From Rhodothermaceae bacterium (GTDB lineage Bacteria > Bacteroidota > Rhodothermia > Rhodothermales > JAHEMB01), in contig JAHEMB010000112.1 in NCBI GenBank assembly GCA_024643915.1, positions 1 through 6,235 of the forward strand: DNA of 6,235 nucleotides, in the 5' to 3' direction. Shown here piece by piece: positions 1 to 4,315 of this stretch; positions within the stretch are counted from its first letter, which is position 1, and every line of letters begins with the position of its first letter. The position numbers and the translations under genes were made by a program. The notes beneath the pieces were generated by a model, which saw only the letters and a list, made by a program, of their open reading frames with translations, was not told the origin of the DNA and made no database searches.

Positions 1-691
1 CGACGAGATCGTGCCACACACGAAGGACGTGGTGCAGTTTCAGGCGGTGGTGGATGCCTATAAAAAGACGAACGCGGTGAACAACGATGATGTGGCCGAG
101 AATTTCTACACGGTGAAGGATGTCGCGGTCAAGAAGGACAGCGGCACCGCCAGCCTCGGCCTGGATCGCTACTTCGTGCTGATCCAGGGCCGGAGCGAGG
201 ACCCCGCCGACGGTGTCGTGCTCGAATTCAAGCAGGCACGGCGGACGGCCCTCCACGGCCTCGCGCCCAACGAGATGAGTGACGACATTGAGAAGGCCGA
301 AGAGATCGTCGAGGCGCATGACATCCACCTCGTCGGCGGCGACCCGTTCTACGGCCATGCGGAACTCGACGACCGCAGCTTCCTCGTCCGCGAGCGCAGC
401 CCGTTCAAGGAAGATATGGACGTGGACGACCTCGACGCGAAGGAGATGCGGACCTACGCCCGGATCTGCGGCAAGGCCCTCGCCCAGACGCACGCCCGCT
501 CCGACGAGGACACCGGCATCATGGAGGGTGACGCCGAGAAGCGCATCCTCTCGTCCATCACGCCCCCCGTCTTTGTTGACGACGTGGTGCGTTTCGCCAA
601 GACGGCTGCCAAGCGCGTGCGGCGCGACTACAAGCTCTTCAAGAAGGACCACGCCTGCGGTGCTTTCAACTTCGTGAACTCGCAGGAATAA
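1..691 (+). CDS. DUF2252 family protein, C-terminal part (5' end outside window)
   Basis: The reading frame is open from the left window edge (the codons before the GTG at 11 encode Asp-Glu-Ile), so the true start lies upstream and the GTG is probably internal. The visible ~229 residues look like the C-terminal half of the uncharacterised DUF2252 family (COG4320). Counting from the GTG at 11, a GLDRYFVLIQG strand is followed by LEFKQAR with the family-conserved Lys at residue 74. A helix follows in the place of the usual 'VVxGQ' helix, then FLVRERSPF (about 124-132), and then the typical ARICGKALAQTHARSD motif (about 150-165, His161). The biochemical role of the family is not established. No signal peptide can be judged because the N-terminus is missing. 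The short C-terminal tail after the motif region ends in FNFVNSQE. The amidohydrolase gene begins 73 bp downstream with no terminator between, so co-transcription is possible. Family call is fairly confident; function unknown. Confidence 0.8.
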   Translation, partial: DEIVPHTKDVVQFQAVVDAYKKTNAVNNDDVAENFYTVKDVAVKKDSGTASLGLDRYFVLIQGRSEDPADGVVLEFKQARRTALHGLAPNEMSDDIEKAEEIVEAHDIHLVGGDPFYGHAELDDRSFLVRERSPFKEDMDVDDLDAKEMRTYARICGKALAQTHARSDEDTGIMEGDAEKRILSSITPPVFVDDVVRFAKTAAKRVRRDYKLFKKDHACGAFNFVNSQE

Positions 692-764
692 CCGTCCGCG
701 CAACCGCCCCGAACGACCAGGCGTAAGGCAACCGTTCTCCTCCTCTCATCCCGCCGCGCCCGCC

Positions 765-2105
765 ATGAAAAAGCGTATCGCCCTCCTTCCGCTTCTCTTC
801 TTTCTCCTCTCCTGCACCCCACCCGAGGGCGTCCACGCGCAGCAATCGGAGGCGGTCGCTTTCGTGGACGTGAACGTGCTGCCGATGGACGGCGAGCGCG
901 TGCGGGAAGGCCAGACGGTGCTGGTGCGCGGCGACCGCATTGCATCAGTGGGGCCGGTAGGCGAGGTCGAGGTGCCGGCGGGGGCGCTGCGCATCGACGG
1001 GGCGGGGCGCTACCTGCTACCCGGCCTGGCCGAGATGCACGGCCACATCCCCTCGCCCGACGCGCCCCAGCAGTTCATTGACGACGTGCTGTTCCTCTAC
1101 CTAGCCAACGGCATCACCACCGTGCGTGGCATGCTGGGCTGGCCGGGCCAGCTCGCCCTGCGCGACGCCGCCAACCGGGGCGAGCGCCTCGCCCCCACCC
1201 TCTACCTCGCCGGCCCCAGTTTCAGCGGGCAGTCGATCGGCTCGCCCGAGCAGGCGGAAGAAAAGGTGCGGACGCAGGTGGCCGAAGGATGGGATCTGCT
1301 GAAGGTGCACCCCGGCCTGACGCGTGAAGAGTACGACGCGATGGCCCGGACGGCGAACGAGCTCGGGATCCGCTTCGGCGGGCACGTGCCGGAAGACGTG
1401 GGGCTCGCTCACGCCATCGAGATGAGCCAGGAGACGTTCGACCACCTCGACGGCTACGTCGCCTACCTCGATGGCGAGGCGGGGCCGGTGGACGAAGCCG
1501 CACTCGCCGAGGCCGTCCGCCTGACACGCGAGGCCGGCGCCTGGGTGGTGCCGACGATGGCTCTGTGGGAGGTCCTTTACGGTACCGTCGACCTGGAGAC
1601 CCTGCGCAGCTATCCCGAACTCCAATACATGCCGCCCGACCAGGTGGCGCAGTGGGTCCGCATCCACGAGCAGCGCCTGGGCAACCCGCAACTCGACCTG
1701 GCTGTCTCGCAGCAGGTTATCAGCAACCGGATGCGGATCCTGGGAGCCTTACACGAGGGCGGCGTGCCGGTGCTGATGGGCACCGACGCCCCGCAACAGT
1801 TCAGCGTGCCGGGCTTCTCGCTCCACCGCGAACTCGAACGGATGCGCGACGCCGGCATGAGCCCCTACGCCATCATCGAGAGCGGCACCGTTAACGTCGG
1901 GCGCTATTTTGCGAACGAAGACACGTTCGGCCGCATCGCCGTGGGGCAGCGGGCCGACCTGATGCTGGTAGAGGAGAACCCGCTCGAAGACGTGACGCGC
2001 CTCGCCGGGCCGGCGGGTGTGATGGTGCGCGGGCGCTGGCTCTCCCGCGAGGCCCTCGACGAACGCCTCGCGCGGATCGCAGCCTCGTACCGCGAAGACG
2101 GCTAA
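765..2105 (+). CDS. Predicted lipoprotein amidohydrolase (metal-dependent hydrolase, imidazolonepropionase/prolidase-like)
   Basis: A 446-aa protein of the amidohydrolase superfamily, which hydrolyses amide or ester bonds at a mono- or binuclear metal centre inside a TIM barrel. The N-terminus is a lipoprotein signal: Lys-Lys-Arg, a hydrophobic core, then the lipobox Leu-Leu-Ser-Cys with Cys17, so the enzyme is likely exported and membrane-anchored. A small beta-sandwich segment (about 30-85) precedes the barrel and is completed at the C-terminus (GRIAVGQRADLMLVEENPL, about 387-405). The full ligand set is visible: H92-x-H94 in EMHGH, a candidate carboxylated Lys180 in LLKVH, His207 in GGHVP, His227 in FDHLDG and Asp341 in GTDAP, so it should be active. 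Relatives act on Xaa-Pro or other acyl-amino-acid dipeptides or imidazolone rings; the substrate here cannot be read. The ATG at 765 is chosen because it begins the signal peptide; there is no good Shine-Dalgarno sequence and no TA box at -40, which fits read-through from the DUF2252 gene. Confidence 0.9.
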   Translation: MKKRIALLPLLFFLLSCTPPEGVHAQQSEAVAFVDVNVLPMDGERVREGQTVLVRGDRIASVGPVGEVEVPAGALRIDGAGRYLLPGLAEMHGHIPSPDAPQQFIDDVLFLYLANGITTVRGMLGWPGQLALRDAANRGERLAPTLYLAGPSFSGQSIGSPEQAEEKVRTQVAEGWDLLKVHPGLTREEYDAMARTANELGIRFGGHVPEDVGLAHAIEMSQETFDHLDGYVAYLDGEAGPVDEAALAEAVRLTREAGAWVVPTMALWEVLYGTVDLETLRSYPELQYMPPDQVAQWVRIHEQRLGNPQLDLAVSQQVISNRMRILGALHEGGVPVLMGTDAPQQFSVPGFSLHRELERMRDAGMSPYAIIESGTVNVGRYFANEDTFGRIAVGQRADLMLVEENPLEDVTRLAGPAGVMVRGRWLSREALDERLARIAASYREDG

Positions 2106-2111
2106 CAGGAT

Positions 2112-2192
2112 GAGTGAGGGAGTGAGCAAACGGGTGACGGAGTGTTTCTTCTCCCACTCACCCACTCTCCCACTCGCCCACTCGCCCGCTCA
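2112..2192. repeat. 8-bp tandem repeats in inverted arrangement at a convergent gene junction
   Basis: Five head-to-tail 8-bp units of the form CCCACTCn occupy 2153-2192 (CCCACTCA, CCCACTCT, CCCACTCG twice, then the variant CCCGCTCA). Two units of the reverse-complement type, GAGTGAGG and GAGTGAGC, lie at 2112-2127, and the degenerate stretch CGGGTGACGGAGTG follows at 2131-2144. The two sides can fold into a long imperfect hairpin with G-U pairs, with the loop around TTTCTTCT at 2145-2152. The block separates the ends of two converging genes, so it may act as a two-way transcription end. The last unit contains the methyltransferase stop codon (2190-2192). The repeat units are seen directly; the terminator role is inferred, since no clear T-run follows either arm. 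Confidence 0.7.
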
Positions 2193-2813
2193 TGCCTTGG
2201 TCGCGGTGCCCATAATGTGGGGGCGGACGATAACGAAAGGCGTCTCCACGTCGAACGCTTCGTACTGCACATCGGCGAAGCCGGCTTTTTCGAGGGCGCG
2301 GCCCGTTTCGCGGTCGGGGTGGCAGCCGTCGGCGAGGACGCGCCAGAGCGGCTTGACGAAGTGCTGCGCCCGCCGCAGCGTCGTCCCTTCCGGCGCGGCC
2401 ACGTGCTCGATGAAGTAGAACCGCCCGCCCGGCTTCAGCACGCGCCGTATCTCGGTGAGGGTCGCGTCGAGGTCGGGCACGGAGCAGAGGACGAGCGTGC
2501 TCACGAGGGCGTCGACGCTCTCGCTGCCCACTTCTAGCCGTTGCGCCGAGCCGGTGACGAGTTCGACTTGCCGCCCCAGCGCCGCCGCTTTTTCCTTCAC
2601 GTAGCGATGCATGTGCGGGTTCGGCTCCACGCCCACCCACCGCACACCCTCGGGGTAGTAGGGCAGGTTGAGGCCCGTGCCGGGGCCGATCTCCAGCACC
2701 GTCCCGTGCAGATCGGCGAAGAGGCGGCGCTTGCGCTCACCATACACCTCGTCCTGGTGCGCGTCTCCCCGCGCCAGCAGGGCAGCGAAAAGCTTCTTGT
2801 AAAGACCGGCCAT
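2190..2813 (-). CDS. Class I SAM-dependent methyltransferase, METTL7/thiol-methyltransferase-like
   Basis: A 207-aa Rossmann-fold methyltransferase (Methyltransf_11 type). Motif I is VLEIGPGTGLN (39-49), the acidic residue at the end of strand 2 is Glu63 in GVEPNP, a post-I motif GSAQRLEVGSESVDALVSTLVLCSV spans 88-112, and LKPGGRFYFIEHVA (126-139) is the usual motif III region. The stretch from STLVLCSV through EIRRVLKPGG, FYFIEHVAAP, LADGC and the end VRPHIMGTA follows, from memory, the animal METTL7A/B (TMT1) proteins, which methylate thiols, more closely than UbiE or other bacterial paralogues. Unlike METTL7 it has no N-terminal membrane anchor and is probably cytoplasmic. The ATG at 2813 has a GGGG-rich Shine-Dalgarno-like stretch 3 nt upstream (2817-2820). 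A TA box lies 40 nt upstream. The gene converges on the amidohydrolase and ends within the 8-bp repeat block. Substrate is unknown. Confidence 0.88.
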   Translation of the reverse strand: MAGLYKKLFAALLARGDAHQDEVYGERKRRLFADLHGTVLEIGPGTGLNLPYYPEGVRWVGVEPNPHMHRYVKEKAAALGRQVELVTGSAQRLEVGSESVDALVSTLVLCSVPDLDATLTEIRRVLKPGGRFYFIEHVAAPEGTTLRRAQHFVKPLWRVLADGCHPDRETGRALEKAGFADVQYEAFDVETPFVIVRPHIMGTATKA

Positions 2814-2842
2814 TTTCCCCTTATAGGCAGAAGCTGCACATC

Positions 2843-2860
2843 AGGATAGTAAGGATAGTA
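2843..2860. repeat. Perfect 9-bp tandem duplication AGGATAGTA x2 in methyltransferase promoter region
   Basis: AGGATAGTA occurs twice in direct succession (2843-2851 and 2852-2860). Read on the minus strand this is TACTATCCT twice, upstream of the methyltransferase start, with the outer copy aligned to the -40 TA box. It could be a duplicated -10 element or an operator; both are inferences. Confidence 0.6.
2853..2860 (-). promoter_or_regulatory. Candidate promoter -7/-10 box TACTATCC of the methyltransferase gene
   Basis: On the minus strand TACTATCC ends exactly 40 nt before the A of the methyltransferase ATG at 2813, the same position as the boxes of kbp, the small protein and the carboxylase. 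It is a poor match to TAnnTTTG beyond the TA, but TACTAT is also an acceptable sigma70 -10. A second copy lies 9 nt closer to the gene. It sits just beyond the terminator of the upstream gene. Confidence 0.35.
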
Positions 2861-2891
2861 AAAAAGCCCGCTCTCAGCAACGAGAGCGGGC
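2860..2891 (-). terminator. Intrinsic terminator of the 59-aa small protein gene
   Basis: A perfect 10-bp stem GCCCGCTCTC (2866-2875) / GAGAGCGGGC (2882-2891) with a 6-nt loop. Read on the minus strand it is followed by six T (complement of A 2860-2865). It begins about 20 bp after the stop codon of the small gene. In the plus direction only CTTTGCTT follows, so it is essentially one-directional. Confidence 0.85.
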
Positions 2892-2911
2892 CTTTGCTTG
2901 CGAAGTCAAGT

Positions 2912-3091
2912 TCAGCTCCGCCGGTCATCTTTTTCCTTGGCGACGCCCTTGAAAGGCTTGCCGTCTTCTTTCACGTCCATGAACTCGCCCGTCTCGGCGT
3001 CTCGCTTCACCCAGGCATCGCTGCCCGTCTGGGTCTGGGTGCGATCCTTGACGGAGCCTTCGCGATGGTTTTTGCCCGTGTTGGTAGCCAT
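2912..3091 (-). CDS. Conserved small protein of unknown function (59 aa)
   Basis: A 59-aa hydrophilic protein beginning MATNTGKNHREGSVKDRTQ and carrying WVKRD (27-31), TGEFMDVK (34-41) and DGKPFKGV (43-50). This layout (a GKNHR-x-G-x-VKDR-[ST]-Q head, a W/xVKRD-x-x-TG centre and a DGKPFKGVxKE tail) is familiar from conserved hypothetical small proteins in Bacteroidota and other bacteria, recognised here from memory. No function is known. It has no membrane segment or signal peptide and is rich in Lys, Asp and Glu, probably partly disordered and cytoplasmic. The ATG at 3091 is preferred over the GTG at 3136 because it begins the conserved head, has GAGG just upstream (3094-3097), and the GTG falls inside the predicted promoter box. 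It is followed by a strong terminator, so the gene is its own unit. Confidence 0.8.
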   Translation of the reverse strand: MATNTGKNHREGSVKDRTQTQTGSDAWVKRDAETGEFMDVKEDGKPFKGVAKEKDDRRS

Positions 3092-3130
3092 GACCTCGTC
3101 TGTCTCTGCTGTGATTGGCGCTAACGACGC

Positions 3131-3138
3131 CAACACTA
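3131..3138 (-). promoter_or_regulatory. Candidate promoter box TAGTGTTG of the small protein gene
   Basis: On the minus strand TAGTGTTG matches the Bacteroidota -7 consensus TAnnTTTG at five of six fixed positions. Its last base is exactly 40 nt from the A of the ATG at 3091. No TTG is seen at the expected -33 position, so the call rests on the box and its spacing. Confidence 0.4.
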
Positions 3139-3192
3139 ACCGGGCCTTCTTGCTTCGCGATCCGGTCAGGGCGCAGACGTAACGGCATCCTC

Positions 3193-3239
3193 AAAAAGCA
3201 GGCATGCCCAAGCGGAAACCTGGAGACGCCCCCCTGCTT
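3193..3239 (-). terminator. Possible intrinsic terminator of kbp
   Basis: Read on the minus strand, AAGCAGG (3239-3233) lies directly after the kbp stop codon and pairs with CCTGCTT (3202-3196), followed by further T (complement of A 3193-3195). The loop is long (about 30 nt) though partly foldable (GGGCATGCC), so this is a weaker candidate than the two other terminators. Confidence 0.4.
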
Positions 3240-3686
3240 CTACGCGCCGGGGATGCGAATGGACTGGCCGGGGTAGATCTTGTCCGGGTCGTCGATGATG
3301 CCTTTGTTGGCTTCGTGGATCTTGCGCCACTGGTTGGCATCGCCGTAGTGCTGCTTCGCGATCTTGGAGAGCGTATCGCCGCTCTGGATGGTGTAGAAGT
3401 TGGCCTTCTCCTCGGCAGGCTGCGCCGTGGCCGTCTGCTTCACCGTAAGTTGGTCGTCCACTTTCTCGACGCCCTTGATATTGCCCGCGATAAGCGTAGC
3501 GCGCTGCTTGTCCGCGTAGGAGTCGACCGTGCCGGTGAGCGCGACGGTGCCGTTGTCCTGGTAATGGACGAAGAGGTTATCGACGCTGTTACCGAGGGCG
3601 GAGCGGACGGCGCGTTTAATCTCGTCGGCCTCCTGGCCTTTCTTCACTTCCTTGCCGGAGCCTTTCAAAAAGTCGAAAATTCCCAT
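3240..3686 (-). CDS. kbp: BON-LysM protein, Kbp (YgaU)-like potassium-binding protein
   Basis: A 148-aa protein with a BON domain (about 20-83, ending GVEKVDDQLTV) and a LysM domain (about 97-146, FYTIQSGDTLSKIAKQHYGD through DPDKIYPGQSIRIP). Order, length and both motif sets match Escherichia coli Kbp/YgaU (149 aa), including the MGxF N-terminus, the short linker and the KIYPGQ-xRIP end. E. coli Kbp is a cytoplasmic protein that binds K+ with high affinity and changes compactness on binding; whether this homologue does the same is inferred from similarity. No signal peptide is present, which agrees with a cytoplasmic role rather than peptidoglycan binding. The ATG at 3686 lacks a Shine-Dalgarno sequence. 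The promoter box lies 40 nt upstream and overlaps a palindrome. The gene is divergent from the dodecin gene. Confidence 0.9.
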   Translation of the reverse strand: MGIFDFLKGSGKEVKKGQEADEIKRAVRSALGNSVDNLFVHYQDNGTVALTGTVDSYADKQRATLIAGNIKGVEKVDDQLTVKQTATAQPAEEKANFYTIQSGDTLSKIAKQHYGDANQWRKIHEANKGIIDDPDKIYPGQSIRIPGA

Positions 3687-3725
3687 GGTCGTCGTGTGAT
3701 TCGGTTCAGGTTTCGGTGGAAAGCA

Positions 3726-3733
3726 CGAAGGTA
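3726..3733 (-). promoter_or_regulatory. Candidate promoter box TACCTTCG of kbp
   Basis: On the minus strand TACCTTCG matches TAnnTTTG with one mismatch, and its last base is exactly 40 nt from the A of the kbp ATG. No clear -33 TTG is seen. It overlaps the left arm of the palindrome at 3730-3749. Confidence 0.4.
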
Positions 3734-3749
3734 GGGAAGTATCCTTACC
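3730..3749. promoter_or_regulatory. Palindrome overlapping the kbp promoter (operator candidate)
   Basis: GGTAGGGA (3730-3737), spacer AGTA, TCCTTACC (3742-3749): 8-bp arms with one mismatch. It covers part of the candidate -7 box and the spacer upstream of it, the usual place for a repressor or activator site. Regulation is inferred from position only. Confidence 0.4.
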
Positions 3750-3811
3750 GGAAGCACTGCCGTGAGCAAATGTGGCGAGATCGTTGGATTTGTTGCGATG
3801 CGCCCGCGCCG

Positions 3812-3847
3812 CGCCTTCTTTTCCGAAGGCGTTACGCCTTAGAGGCG
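3812..3847 (+). promoter_or_regulatory. Four mutually competing hairpin arms between kbp and dodecin
   Basis: Arm A CGCCTTC (3812-3818), arm B GAAGGCG (3825-3831), arm C CGCCTT (3835-3840) and arm D AGGCG (3843-3847). B pairs with A (7 bp, 6-nt loop) or with C (6 bp, 3-nt loop), and D pairs with C (5 bp, 3-nt loop) or A. Alternation of this kind is found in attenuators and in REP-like elements. It lies about 80 nt before the dodecin start and upstream of its candidate promoter, so an RNA role needs a start site further upstream. Confidence 0.45.
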
Positions 3848-3855
3848 GGGCGCCC

Positions 3856-3887
3856 TTGCATTTGAACCTGCCGCCGGGCTACTGTGG
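3856..3887 (+). promoter_or_regulatory. Candidate promoter of the dodecin gene
   Basis: TTG at 3856-3858 and TACTGTGG at 3880-3887 are separated by 21 nt, close to the Bacteroidota -33/-7 spacing; as a sigma70 promoter the reading is TTGCAT, 18 nt, TACTGT. The box ends 39 nt before the ATG, in register with the other boxes in the window, though its match to TAnnTTTG is weak. Confidence 0.35.
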
Positions 3888-3925
3888 CGCATCTCGATAC
3901 CTCTCAACACCAACCAGAGAAAAAA

Positions 3926-4141
3926 ATGTCTATCGCGAAAGTCATTGAAGTGCTCGCCGAAGGCGATTCCATCGAAGCAGCAGCCGAGTCTGCCGTGAAA
4001 GAAGCATCTAAATCGGTGCGTAATATCAGGCACGTATATCTGCAAGAATTCCAAGCCCTCGTCGAGGACAACCGCATCGTCAAGTACCGCGTCAATGCCA
4101 AGGTCACCTTCGTCGTTGGCGGCGACGGGGACATGAGCTGA
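3926..4141 (+). CDS. Dodecin (flavin-binding family small protein), lacking tryptophan
   Basis: A 71-aa protein with the dodecin pattern: SIAKVIEVLAEG strand, the helix with AAESAVKEASKSVRNI (19-34), then two long strands ending KYRVNAKVTFVV (53-64). Dodecins form hollow dodecamers in the cytoplasm that bind riboflavin, FMN, or FAD/CoA between subunits and act as flavin stores or buffers. In characterised members a Trp just after the helix (around position 36 or 38) stacks on the isoalloxazine ring; here that segment is RHVYLQEF, with His36 and Tyr38, and the protein has no Trp at all. Flavin binding may be altered or lost. The ATG at 3926 is chosen because homologues start at this point; an upstream in-frame GTG at 3884 lies within the promoter box. 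The Shine-Dalgarno sequence is weak (AGAG at 3916-3919). A strong terminator follows 21 bp after the stop codon. Confidence 0.9.
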   Translation: MSIAKVIEVLAEGDSIEAAAESAVKEASKSVRNIRHVYLQEFQALVEDNRIVKYRVNAKVTFVVGGDGDMS

Positions 4142-4162
4142 GGCGTCTTCGCACCGTGTATG

Positions 4163-4200
4163 AAACGGCAGGCTCCGGCGGTCCGGGGCCTGCCGTTTTT
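4163..4200 (+). terminator. Intrinsic terminator of the dodecin gene
   Basis: A perfect 11-bp stem AAACGGCAGGC (4163-4173) / GCCTGCCGTTT (4188-4198), with an inner CCGG/CCGG pairing in the 14-nt loop, ending in T 4196-4200. The A-rich foot would let it work weakly in the other direction too. It separates dodecin from the carboxylase gene. Confidence 0.9.
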
Positions 4201-4268
4201 AATGGGCAGGGCGCGGCGCTCTACCTCGGATTTAACAAACTCTGCGCCCCTCGCGGCACTTCCTTGCG

Positions 4269-4276
4269 TATTTTTG
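4269..4276 (+). promoter_or_regulatory. Candidate promoter -7 box TATTTTTG of the carboxylase gene
   Basis: A full match to the Bacteroidota -7 consensus TAnnTTTG. Its last base is 40 nt from the ATG at 4316, giving an expected leader of about 30 nt. No TTG is present at the expected -33 position (around 4245-4249). Confidence 0.5.
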
Positions 4277-4315
4277 CGCCGCCCCCGCCACGCCACCGAC
4301 AAAAGCGCAGACCGC

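Noticed and set aside
1101..1691. Open frame of 196 codons on the minus strand inside the amidohydrolase gene
   Set aside because: Antisense shadow; the plus-strand frame has all metal ligands of the amidohydrolase family.
2153..2192. Repeat block considered as a CRISPR array
   Set aside because: Units are 8 bp and contiguous with no spacers.
3092..3136. GTG start at 3136 for the small protein
   Set aside because: It falls inside the TAGTGTTG box; the conserved family head starts at the ATG at 3091.
3884..3925. Upstream GTG start for dodecin (14 extra residues)
   Set aside because: The GTG is inside the predicted promoter box and dodecins begin at the MSIAKV-type sequence.
4160..4315. Upstream extension of the carboxylase reading frame to an ATG at 4160 (52 extra residues)
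   Set aside because: The ATG lies before the dodecin terminator and upstream of the TATTTTTG promoter box; the extra residues are Arg/Pro/Ala-rich and unlike PccB, and the ATG at 4316 gives the normal family length.
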